64,000 bases of DNA from the NCBI RefSeq assembly GCF_019656055.1, contig NZ_BPKY01000008.1, positions 53,198-117,197 of the forward strand, given 5' to 3'. Shown piece by piece: positions 16,644 through 23,485 of this stretch; position 1 is the stretch's first letter; each line of letters starts with the position of its first letter. The translations under genes were made by a program, and so were the position numbers. Origin of the DNA: Leuconostoc miyukkimchii (GTDB taxonomy: Bacteria; Bacillota; Bacilli; Lactobacillales; Lactobacillaceae). Under the pieces are notes generated by a model that did not search any database, was not told where the DNA came from, and worked only from the letters and a program-made list of their open reading frames with translations.

Positions 16644-16706
16644 TTGTTTTTTATTTAGAATTGTTCTAATATAGTAATTAGATCAACCAATTACTATATT
16701 AGGAGG
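16644..16706 (+). promoter_or_regulatory. nox promoter with PerR-like box and ribosome-site hairpin
   Basis: TTGTTT (16644-16649) and TAATAT (16667-16672) are 17 bases apart. Between and overlapping them is TTAGAATTGTTCTAA (16655-16669), close to the PerR-type 7-1-7 box TTATAATnATTATAA. Immediately after, a perfect 14 bp inverted repeat (CTAATATAGTAATT, 16666-16679 with 16689-16702) ends at the AGGAGG ribosome site, so folding could affect translation. Confidence 0.55.
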
Positions 16707-16717
16707 AACTAGATAAT

Positions 16718-18088
16718 ATGTCAAAAACAAAAGTTGTTATAGTAGGTGCATCACATGGTGGACACCAAGCGATCTTAGAGTTAACGCGACAATATCAAAA
16801 CCTTGATATTAAGTTATTCGAATCCGGTGATTTTGTGTCCTTCATGTCATGTGGCATGGTATTATATTTGGAAAATAATGTCACTGATGTTAATGACGTT
16901 AGAAATTTCCGACCAGAAGAAATGGAACAATTAGGCGCATCGGTCTATAGCAGTCATGAAGTGACAGCAATTGATGCTGATAACAAGACAGTGACTGTTA
17001 AGGACCACACTAATGGCACAATAGAAAAATATGATTATGATAAATTGATTTTAAGCTCAGGTGTCACACCAAAAAATTTACCTGTGCCAGGATATGATTT
17101 AGAAAATGTTTACCTCATGCGTGGTAAAGATTGGGCGACTAAAATAAAAGCAAAGTTAGATGATCCGACAGTTGAGAATATCACGGTAATCGGTGCTGGT
17201 TATATTGGTATTGAAGCTGCTGAAGCCAGCGTTAAGGCAGGCAAAAAAGTCACGCTAATTGATATGATAGAACGGCCTTTGGGAAATTACTTGGATGCTG
17301 GGTTAACAGCTATTTTATCGCAGGAATTAACTAATAAGGGTGTGGAAATTGTTACCGGAGCTCGGATTGAAAGTTATGAAGGTGATGGTAAAGTTACCGC
17401 GGTGCAGACAGATAAAGGTCAATATTTAAGTGACGTGGTTATTCAAGCAGCTGGTGTCCAACCAAACACTGATTGGTTAAAAGGTGTTATTGACTTAGAT
17501 GAGCATGGTTGGATTAAAACCGATGAATATTTGCGCACTAATGTTACAGATGTTTACGCTGTTGGGGATGCGGTTTTGTCATACTCAATTCCTGCACAAA
17601 CTAAATTACCTATTGCTTTGGCATCGGTCGTGCGACGTGAAGTACGTTATATTGTAGCTCATTTATTTGAACAAAATCCAACAGTGCCATTTTCCGGTGT
17701 TGTTGGTTCATCAGCCTTGAGTGTGTTTGACTATCACTTTGCAACTTCCGGACTAAATACAACCACAGCGCAAAAAGCTGGTGTAACAATAAAAAGTTCT
17801 TTTTATAAAGACACATTACGACCTAACTATGTGCCAAGCGAAAAAGGTAATCCAGATGTTTACGTGGGGCTAAATTTTGATCCACAGACTCACCGTATTT
17901 TAGGTGGTGCAGTGCTGTCAACTTATGATATAACAGCTCAAGGAAATGTTATTGCATTAGCTGTCGAACAAGGACTGCTATTGGAAGACTTAGCACAGGC
18001 TGACTTTTTCTTCCAACCAGGATTTGATCGACAATGGAGTTTGTTAAATCTGGCGGCACAACATGCGCTTGGAGAGCCCCAATTTTAG
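16718..18088 (+). CDS. nox: NADH oxidase / CoA-disulfide reductase family flavoprotein
   Basis: FAD- and NAD(P)H-dependent oxidoreductase of the water-forming NADH oxidase family, 456 residues. It has the FAD motif VIVGASHGGHQA near the N-terminus, the redox cysteine (Cys45) in FMSCGMVLYL, the NAD motif VIGAGYIGIEAAEA in the middle, and the second FAD motif TDVYAVGDA, followed by a dimerisation domain. AGGAGG precedes the ATG. In heterofermentative lactic bacteria such enzymes regenerate NAD+ with oxygen. A degenerate copy of its 3' end lies about 800 bp downstream. Confidence 0.9.
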   Translation: MSKTKVVIVGASHGGHQAILELTRQYQNLDIKLFESGDFVSFMSCGMVLYLENNVTDVNDVRNFRPEEMEQLGASVYSSHEVTAIDADNKTVTVKDHTNGTIEKYDYDKLILSSGVTPKNLPVPGYDLENVYLMRGKDWATKIKAKLDDPTVENITVIGAGYIGIEAAEASVKAGKKVTLIDMIERPLGNYLDAGLTAILSQELTNKGVEIVTGARIESYEGDGKVTAVQTDKGQYLSDVVIQAAGVQPNTDWLKGVIDLDEHGWIKTDEYLRTNVTDVYAVGDAVLSYSIPAQTKLPIALASVVRREVRYIVAHLFEQNPTVPFSGVVGSSALSVFDYHFATSGLNTTTAQKAGVTIKSSFYKDTLRPNYVPSEKGNPDVYVGLNFDPQTHRILGGAVLSTYDITAQGNVIALAVEQGLLLEDLAQADFFFQPGFDRQWSLLNLAAQHALGEPQF

Positions 18089-18097
18089 ACATACTAA

Positions 18098-18141
18098 AAC
18101 CCAATAACTTTTGCGACATTTGTGCTTGAAGTTATTGGGTT
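18098..18141 (+). terminator. Hairpin after nox
   Basis: AACCCAATAACTT and its exact complement with an 18-base loop directly after the nox stop. It lacks a clear T-run, so termination is less certain. Confidence 0.45.
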
Positions 18142-18193
18142 CACATCATTTATTAAAAATAAAGCGCGACCTTTTTCATTTTTATAATAAATT

Positions 18194-18469
18194 TTAGTTT
18201 TCAAAAAGTCTTAGGTTGTAGAGTATTCCCATGAACCAATCTTTTTGGTGTAGTTTTTTGAGTAGTATGCGTCCGTCATTTGATAGTTTACCATTAAGTG
18301 ATAGTCTATGAAGCGAATTCGTCACAAGTGATACTTCTCGATATTGGGATACATTTTTTTCATTTAGTTTTTTAACGGCATCGAAGATAATCTTTTTTTC
18401 ATTATCGTTTAAACCTAGGTGGCTTTCTACAAAGTCTACTAAGAATTTTTGGTTATCTGTTTTAAACAC
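18194..18469 (-). CDS. Putative bacteriocin immunity protein (EntA-immunity-like)
   Basis: A 91-residue, soluble, charged, all-helical protein, the size and character of pediocin-type immunity proteins, ending in a GILYNLRLF segment reminiscent of their C-termini. Such proteins act in the cytoplasm and protect against class IIa bacteriocins by interacting with the mannose PTS. The start is GTG with AGGAG five bases upstream. No class IIa bacteriocin gene is adjacent, so it would be an orphan immunity gene at the edge of the bacteriocin island. Assignment is by size and pattern only. Confidence 0.5.
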   Translation of the reverse strand: MFKTDNQKFLVDFVESHLGLNDNEKKIIFDAVKKLNEKNVSQYREVSLVTNSLHRLSLNGKLSNDGRILLKKLHQKDWFMGILYNLRLFEN

Positions 18470-18503
18470 ATTAATCTCCTGTTTATAGATATTGTCCTTT
18501 TAA

Positions 18504-18528
18504 GTAACGATATAGTATCTATCGTTAC
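18504..18528. promoter_or_regulatory. Inverted repeat upstream of the immunity-like gene
   Basis: GTAACGATA and its complement TATCGTTAC separated by seven bases, about 35 bp before the GTG start of the minus-strand gene. Possible operator; no regulator can be named. Confidence 0.45.
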
Positions 18529-18789
18529 GTTGATATCGATCAGAACTGTATGAAGAGGTGCATATTTTGGATACCTAGCGGCTATATTTTTCCATTTAAT
18601 CAAATAGTATATTTTTTAAATTGATAAACGTTTGATTTATTAAAGTTTATCATGAAAAAATTTTTTTAACAATTCCACTGAGAATACTATACAGTGATTA
18701 CCTTAAATTACTACGGTTGTGGACAGTCTTATACTTTTCGATTGGATTCGCCAGTGCCTATCTTATTAAAAAGTTAGATAAAAGAAGAT

Positions 18790-18858
18790 AAGATAACAGC
18801 TCAAGTTAATGTAGCTGTTCAACAAGGACTTTTAGAGCCAAAATTTTATGGCAGTTAA
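18790..18858 (+). pseudogene. Degenerate fragment of a nox 3' end
   Basis: The frame reads KITAQVNVAVQQGLLEPKF, parallel to DITAQGNVIALAVEQGLLLE and the final EPQF of the nox gene at 16718-18088, with internal deletions. The DNA also matches in blocks (ATAACAGCTCAAG, CAAGGACT). It looks like the remains of a partial duplication. The other 300 bases between 18530 and 18932 hold no convincing gene. Confidence 0.5.
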
Positions 18859-18932
18859 AAAAGCGACATAACTAAAAATAATTTTAAACTTAAAGTCTTG
18901 CAAGCATGCTCAGACGGAAAGTGTAGTTATGG

Positions 18933-19373
18933 CTAGTTACCAGAATCATCGTATGTTTCTTTTGTGTTTGAATAAGTCATTTTGGTCCAACCAGCCGTTT
19001 GTGGATCAACCCAGTGATGTTCGCCGTTCGAATCAGTCACATCAAAGGGACCCTCACCAACATAATAGCCGCCACCGTTTGGATCAACCCAACCAGTTTG
19101 TGTAGGCGGGGTGTCGTTTGGGTCGGCCAAAGGTCCAATTCTCATTTGATATTCTGGACCATTAGGACGGGATGAACTAGTTGCGGTGTTACTAGTTTGA
19201 GTTGATTGCTGCTTTTTTATTGTCCGTTGGCTGAGCTTTTTTGACGAATGAGTATATTGATTACGCGGGTGTTGTAGTAATATATAACTACTAAAAATGA
19301 CAACTAAGGTAATAATAACTAATATTTTTACTTTTGAGTATTTTTTTGTATGGGCATGATTATGTTTAAACAT
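18933..19373 (-). CDS. Membrane-anchored extracellular protein of unknown function
   Basis: A 146-residue protein with a lysine/histidine-rich cytoplasmic N-terminus, one transmembrane segment (about residues 17-35, VKILVIITLVVIFSSYILL), a Ser/Thr/Lys-rich linker and a Gly/Pro/Asp/Trp-rich outer part. The outer part has a loose internal repeat, GWVDPNGGGYYVGEGPFDVT and HWVDPQTAGWTKM. AAGGAG lies before the ATG. I do not recognise the family. It lies between the nox remnant and the bacteriocin island. Confidence 0.65.
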   Translation of the reverse strand: MFKHNHAHTKKYSKVKILVIITLVVIFSSYILLQHPRNQYTHSSKKLSQRTIKKQQSTQTSNTATSSSRPNGPEYQMRIGPLADPNDTPPTQTGWVDPNGGGYYVGEGPFDVTDSNGEHHWVDPQTAGWTKMTYSNTKETYDDSGN

Positions 19374-19781
19374 AAAACTCCTTTGCTCTAGAAAAATTAA
19401 GCTGACAGTGGTTATCGGTTAACAACATAATAGTAAGAGTACCATGCAGGATTGTAAGATGCAAATGTCAGTATTTATCTTCTTTCTTAATTAAAGTATA
19501 AATTAAGCAATATGCTGTACCCTCAGTGCTAAAATAATACAATATGATTAATTAAATCATAAAAAAAGCTATGCGTTAGTCATTTTCAATCAAGTTTAAA
19601 AGTCAAATAGTAATAGTGCATAGATCTAATTTTGACTATTTTTAAGCTTAGTGGTAATCGTCATTGATAGTTAGAAGATCCTCGAATCAGCGACTGTCGG
19701 TCGCTATGTGATGAGTTTTGTTAGTAGTGGTGCAGCAGTTGGTATTCTAAGCGTGGTCAATATTGCTACGTTAGTTTTTAT
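19374..19781. other. Intergenic stretch without recognised genes
   Basis: About 400 A+T-rich bases. One frame at 19675-19810 reads a hydrophobic stretch (MSFVSSGAAVGILSVVNIAT) without a convincing start, perhaps a remnant of a membrane protein. No tRNA, riboswitch or GG-leader gene was seen. Confidence 0.5.
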
Positions 19782-19823
19782 TTGCTCATCAGTCAATATT
19801 TCGAAGTATTGACTGATGAGCAA
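19782..19823. terminator. Long perfect hairpin
   Basis: A 17 bp perfect stem beginning TTGCTCATCAGTCAATA, with an 8-base loop that itself holds TTCGAA. No T-run follows on the plus strand (CCTTTC). It may be a terminator remnant or a recombination scar; it abuts the repeated promoter-like element. Confidence 0.5.
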
Positions 19824-19919
19824 CCTTTCAGTGCAGTAAACAGACCATTGAGGTCATTTATATATCAAACACTACTTCATGAGCGTATATTGAATATATT
19901 CGTTACGCAATGATAAACG
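19821..19919 (+). repeat. Promoter-like repeat, copy 1
   Basis: About 99 bp matching 25745-25843 at roughly 80% by eye, including the blocks CAACCTTTCAGTGC, GTAAACAGACCATTGAGG and GTATATTGAAT. Copy 2 precedes a bacteriocin gene, so this is probably the orphaned promoter of a lost bacteriocin gene, now followed by an IS remnant. Confidence 0.7.
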
Positions 19920-19974
19920 TTATATGCTCATAAGTTAATAATTCGGACTATTTTTTATCTAAGGCTGTATTTGT

Positions 19975-20170
19975 TTAGGCTACTTTCATTTTTCGATTGA
20001 CAATACTGATTCTGTCGATGCTGAACCAATTAATATACTTAGCTACATCCAATATCAGGTGAGCAATCGATGGCAATCTAAATTGATGAATCATTTCATG
20101 CTTTAATAATGAGTGAAAACTTTCAATTTTTGCATTATTGTATGGATGCCCCAACTTTGAATATGAATGT
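19975..20170 (-). pseudogene. IS3-family transposase remnant (C-terminal end)
   Basis: The minus-strand frame reads HSYSKLGHPYNNAKIESFHSLLK followed by KHEMIHQF and ends IDRISIVNRKMKVA, which matches the last catalytic block (DDE glutamate in NAxIESFH) and C-terminus of IS150/IS3-type OrfB transposases. The frame is stopped upstream (TGA near 20177) and about 80% of the gene is missing. It lies antisense between the orphan promoter repeat and the XRE gene. Confidence 0.85.
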
Positions 20171-20331
20171 GTAATGTGTCAGGTTGTGACGATTTAAACA
20201 GTGCCTGATGTGTTTTAACCTTATTTACTTATAAAATAAAATTAAATTACAAGGATTTCTATTGAGCACACTATAGAAAATAGAGCGATATACGTGGTTG
20301 ATACAAGCGATATGATTCTGAATTATACCTT

Positions 20332-20371
20332 GAGCAGAGAAAGTCCTAAAAAATTAGGACTTTCTCTGCTC
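20332..20371. other. 36-base perfect hairpin upstream of the GG-XRE gene
   Basis: GAGCAGAGAAAGTCCTAA and its exact complement around a four-A loop. It has no T-run on either side. Function unknown; it could be an insertion-sequence end, a protein site or an insulating hairpin. Confidence 0.55.
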
Positions 20372-20398
20372 AAATCAAACTGATTGCCCTTGTTAGAG

Positions 20399-20426
20399 TT
20401 GTCGAATTTTTTTGTTTTCGTATTAT
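20399..20426 (+). promoter_or_regulatory. Candidate promoter of the GG-XRE gene
   Basis: TTGTCG at 20399-20404 and TATTAT at 20421-20426, spacing 16, about 65 bases before the ribosome site. Confidence 0.45.
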
Positions 20427-20496
20427 ATTTATAGAATTAAATTTTTTATATGAAAATAAATACTTAGGTATAGTTAATAATTGATAGGAGAAAGAC

Positions 20497-20760
20497 ATGG
20501 GTACTTTGAAAAAGTATATGATATTGAAAGAAAATCATTTAGTTAATATCTATGGTGGAGGGGCAGAGCATATTGGGACAAATCTGTTAACTCTTAGAAT
20601 TACGTCTGGTGTTACTAAATATGAAATAGCTGAAGAATTACATGTTGATCCAACTTCTATTACACGTTATGAAAACGGTTCCAGAGTACCAGATATTGAT
20701 ACCCTTATTAAATTTTCAAAATTATTTAAAACTAGCGTTGAGAATATTATTTATGAATAA
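20497..20760 (+). CDS. XRE-type HTH protein with an N-terminal double-glycine leader
   Basis: An 87-residue protein. Residues 1-22 read like a class II bacteriocin leader (LKENHLVNIYGGG: spaced hydrophobics, L, I and Gly-Gly at the right places). Residues 24-87 are a complete XRE helix-turn-helix (LTLRITSGVTKYEIAEELHV then ITRYENGSRVPDIDTL). AGGAG lies eight bases before the ATG, so the leader-like part is translated. It stands directly before the bacteriocin genes and an inverted repeat. It may be a regulator made by fusion to a leader, a substrate of the C39 exporter next door, or a leader-tethered repressor. The HTH call is firm; the leader role is inferred. Confidence 0.78.
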   Translation: MGTLKKYMILKENHLVNIYGGGAEHIGTNLLTLRITSGVTKYEIAEELHVDPTSITRYENGSRVPDIDTLIKFSKLFKTSVENIIYE

Positions 20761-20774
20761 TACCAAAGTGGTAT
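20760..20774. promoter_or_regulatory. Inverted repeat before the bacteriocin operon (candidate operator)
   Basis: ATACCA-AAG-TGGTAT is a perfect 6-3-6 repeat starting at the last base of the XRE stop codon and lying 55 bp before the first peptide gene. Size and position suit an XRE-family operator. TAATAT at about 20781 is a possible -10. Confidence 0.5.
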
Positions 20775-20828
20775 CGCGTGTAATATAAATATTTGTTACT
20801 ATTAAAACAAATAAAGGAGGAAATAATT

Positions 20829-20976
20829 ATGAAAAATACTTCGCAATTGCAGGTATTGAATGATACGGTATTATCAGAGACTGTGGGTTGGACATCCATT
20901 GCTGATTATTGGTGGATCTGATGCTGAAATTTTTGTAGCTGGAGTAGCCACAGAATACTTAGTAAATAAACGTTAA
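20829..20976 (+). pseudogene. Frameshifted double-glycine bacteriocin precursor
   Basis: AAAGGAGG precedes an ATG encoding a leader ending LNDTVLSETVG. As written the frame continues GWTSIADYWWI and stops. Removing one T at 20888-20889 restores LSETVGG followed by HPLLIIGGSDAEIFVAG and the end VATEYLVNKR, a 21-residue leader plus 27-residue peptide ending at the TAA at 20976. The extra T lies exactly in the second glycine codon of the processing site. It is either a real inactivating mutation or a sequencing error. Confidence 0.75.
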
Positions 20977-20996
20977 TATAATAAAAGGTGATTTTT

Positions 20997-21152
20997 ATGA
21001 ATAATGGAAAATTAAAAATGTTAAGCGAACAAGAATTGTCTGAAATTAATGGTGGTGTGTTCTTTATTCCACCTTTGGTTGTTCTAGGTGGTGCATTTAC
21101 ATCTGGATTTGGTTTCGGTGTGGCAGTTGGATTGAACAAAGTAAAGAAGTGA
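20997..21152 (+). CDS. Class II bacteriocin precursor (GG leader), peptide A
   Basis: A 51-residue precursor with a 20-residue leader (KMLSEQELSEINGG, an exact match to the LSxxELxxIxGG pattern) and a 31-residue mature part. The mature part is hydrophobic and glycine-rich, beginning VFFIPPLVVLGG, with GxxxG-type spacing (SGFGFGVAVG) and a basic tail NKVKK. This suits one half of a two-peptide bacteriocin. Cleavage and export are expected from the C39 transporter at 23486-25633. AAAGGTG lies before the ATG. A small ORF starts six bases after its stop. Confidence 0.85.
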   Translation: MNNGKLKMLSEQELSEINGGVFFIPPLVVLGGAFTSGFGFGVAVGLNKVKK

Positions 21153-21157
21153 TAATA

Positions 21158-21271
21158 ATGAGACAAATATTTTCAGGTATTTTTTTAGATAATTACGATA
21201 TATTTAGTACGATATTACAAATATTATTTATCGTTAGTTTTGGAATTGGCGTATTTGTAGGCTTAAATTAA
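21158..21271 (+). CDS. Small single-span membrane protein between bacteriocin genes
   Basis: A 37-residue ORF starting six bases after peptide A and ending 11 bases before peptide B. Residues 15-35 form one hydrophobic helix (ILQIL...FGIGVFVGL); there is no double-glycine leader. Tight spacing in the operon supports translation, though its own ribosome site is weak. It could be an immunity protein, a leaderless partner peptide or an accessory factor. I cannot decide which. Confidence 0.55.
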   Translation: MRQIFSGIFLDNYDIFSTILQILFIVSFGIGVFVGLN

Positions 21272-21282
21272 AGGGAGAAAAA

Positions 21283-21459
21283 ATGAATTCATTGGATAAG
21301 TTTAAAGAACTAAACACACAGGAATTAGATGATATAAATGGTGGAATTGCACCACTTGTAGTAGCTGGAGCAATTTATGCAGGGAAAGCAGCTCTAGGTG
21401 CTGGTGTATTTGGTGCTGGTTTGTATGCTGGATATAAATTTGCAACTAAATTTGGTTAA
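21283..21459 (+). CDS. Class II bacteriocin precursor (GG leader), peptide B
   Basis: A 58-residue precursor with a 21-residue leader (LNTQELDDINGG) and a 37-residue mature part, IAPLVVAGAIYAGKAALG then GAGVFGAGLYAGYKFATKFG. Repeated GxxxG/AxxxG motifs and a basic C-terminus are typical of two-peptide bacteriocins, whose helices pair in the target membrane. GGGAGAAAAA lies just before the ATG. It is the last gene before a terminator, so peptides A and B are transcribed together. Confidence 0.87.
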   Translation: MNSLDKFKELNTQELDDINGGIAPLVVAGAIYAGKAALGAGVFGAGLYAGYKFATKFG

Positions 21460-21525
21460 TAGAAATAATTATTGATAATAATATATACTAAAGTGAATTA
21501 GCATAACACAGATTATGTAAAGTGG

Positions 21526-21565
21526 AAATCGCCAAACCTTAATTGAATAGGGTCTGGCGATTTTT
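21526..21565 (+). terminator. Terminator of the bacteriocin operon
   Basis: AAATCGCCAxACC and GGTxTGGCGATTT arms (one mismatch), T5 tail, about 65 bases after peptide B. Confidence 0.85.
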
Positions 21566-22117
21566 CTGTGATTTAGAATTGTGATTTTTCTTGTTAGGAA
21601 TTGGTCTACCTCTTAGAATACTGATACACTCATTTTTACCTTTGTGAATTTTTAATCTGTGAGAGGTTTATGAGCTGTTGAATTTAAGTGTGATTTTTAG
21701 TTTTTGTAAAAGGCAAGACGGTCAAGGCACCTCCAAAAAATAATTGATTGAAACAGTCGCTGACAGCCATCGCCATTTAATTTTCTATACCCGAAGTCTA
21801 GCGTCTAACTTACTCAGAACAAATTGTGTGGTAACGCTAGTGAAATGGCGATGTTTATTCGCGACATCTAGTGACAAAAATCCGTGCGACCTATGTTTCA
21901 TAACCTATTTTAGAATAAATAAAAAATAGGCGAAGATAATATCCGTCGAGAACGATCATCACCTTATATGTTAATAAGTTTTATTCTGTCCAAGTTATCA
22001 AGTTCACTTCAATGAAAATATAGACGTTGAAGTTTTTTATGCGCGGTGCTTAAAAATTCGTATAATTCACGTGGTGTATTCACTAGCTACGATGTGTAAG
22101 GTTAGCAACATATCTCT
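21566..22117. other. Intergenic stretch between bacteriocin operon and exporter genes
   Basis: No gene is supported here. A terminator-like hairpin lies at 22006-22038 (ACTTCAA/TTGAAGT with T6 on the plus strand), and CCTATTTT/AAAATAGG arms at 21903-21930. Base composition between 21740 and 21900 is richer in G+C than around it, suggesting remains of other DNA, but nothing is recognisable. Confidence 0.5.
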
Positions 22118-23467
22118 TTAGCTAGTTAATTTATTTTTCAGGTAAATAAACCAGGTGCTCTTGCCTGTAATAACACTAACAGTACCTTCTTGACCATAAT
22201 GAACAGTTGAATAGTCGTTATGCTTCAAGTGTAATGTTGCATCGACTTGATAAAAATTACCTTGTTTAGTTGACACAGAATGGGTGGCGATCTGAGAGAT
22301 ATGCCCAGTCAATGTTGATTTCGTATTGTTGTTTTGTGATAAGATGTAGCGTACTAATTGTCCCTCAGATATGTTTGTAATTTCCGATGTGTTGATATAA
22401 AAAGTTACTTTCAATTTGGGTTTCTCAGTTAAATTGGGGTAAATCTGTGCAATATTTGTACCTTGTGGCATATAATGCGTTTTTGTTTTATCAACTAGTA
22501 GTTTCACCGTACCTGTTTCTGGGGAAATGATAGCATTGTTAGAGCTATCTTGGGTGGCTTGATGCTGAATTTTTATTTGTTTCATTTCCTGTGTTACAGT
22601 ACTGAGATCTTTGGCAACAGTACTTAACTGCTGTGATTTTAAATCGGATAATTTGTCTGGTAATGTATTGGGTGGTAGTGCGTTTTCAGAGGGTAAAGAG
22701 TCATACTGTGTTTTATAGTTAGCTATAGCATCTTCTAACCGATCTATTTGTTCTTGTAACGTACTGATAGTATGGCGTTTTATGCTAGCAGATTCTTCAG
22801 AATTACGAGTTGCTGTTTGATCCTTATAATCAGAAAAAATGCGATAATAATCATTTTCTGATGACAAGTTCGTGTTATTTTGGATAGCAAGTAATAATGA
22901 CTGGTAATGATTGAGATTGTTTTCTTTCTTGGTTAATGAACTTGTGAGAACGTTTTTTTGTTGGGTAGCACGATTTTGACTATCTAATTGTTGTTGATAA
23001 TCATTGGATAGTATATGAGTTTGAGAAAGATAGTTTTGAAATGCATCAAAATAGCCATAGGCGTCTGACTCGGAGAAAAGATTTTTGTCGTCACTTAAAC
23101 TTTTTTTATAGGTTAATAATGCTTTTTCGCGTGCTTGCAGGTTTTGAAGACTAGCATTTTCGAGTTTTAAAGTAGTATCGGTTTCGCTGTTTTGATATTT
23201 GATTAGCATATCACCATGACGTACAGATTTTTTTGATATTAAATTGTTTTTGATGATGGCATTGTTGCTTGTAGATTGTATTGTAGCCAATATTTTATCT
23301 GGATTAATTTCACCAGTGCTTCTGACCACAACTTCTTTATGCGTAAAAGAAGCTAAACCGATTAGTAGCAGTAATAGGATCAGAGTTGGAAAGATGATTA
23401 GCGTTGTAAAGTTTTGATAACGTTTACTATAAAATTCCGAGCTTTCTAAGAGTTTTTCATTGAACAT
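22118..23467 (-). CDS. Bacteriocin export accessory protein (LcnD/MesE-like)
   Basis: HlyD-type membrane fusion protein of 449 residues that works with the C39 ABC exporter. A short cytoplasmic N-terminus is followed by one membrane helix at about residues 23-44 (TLIIFPTLILLLLLIGLASF) and a lipoyl-like strand region (VVVRSTGEINPDKILATIQS). A long coiled-coil part follows (many Q/E/K/L, residues 100-300), then a returning beta domain (NAIISPETGTVKLLVDKT). AAAGGTAAC precedes the ATG. It follows the exporter by 18 bases in one operon. Confidence 0.9.
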   Translation of the reverse strand: MFNEKLLESSEFYSKRYQNFTTLIIFPTLILLLLLIGLASFTHKEVVVRSTGEINPDKILATIQSTSNNAIIKNNLISKKSVRHGDMLIKYQNSETDTTLKLENASLQNLQAREKALLTYKKSLSDDKNLFSESDAYGYFDAFQNYLSQTHILSNDYQQQLDSQNRATQQKNVLTSSLTKKENNLNHYQSLLLAIQNNTNLSSENDYYRIFSDYKDQTATRNSEESASIKRHTISTLQEQIDRLEDAIANYKTQYDSLPSENALPPNTLPDKLSDLKSQQLSTVAKDLSTVTQEMKQIKIQHQATQDSSNNAIISPETGTVKLLVDKTKTHYMPQGTNIAQIYPNLTEKPKLKVTFYINTSEITNISEGQLVRYILSQNNNTKSTLTGHISQIATHSVSTKQGNFYQVDATLHLKHNDYSTVHYGQEGTVSVITGKSTWFIYLKNKLTS

Positions 23468-23485
23468 GTTGTTACCTTTCGATGA

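Noticed and set aside
19675..19810. Hydrophobic frame MSFVSSGAAVGILSVVNIAT as a bacteriocin or transporter gene
   Set aside because: No leader, no ribosome site and it ends inside a hairpin; at most a remnant.
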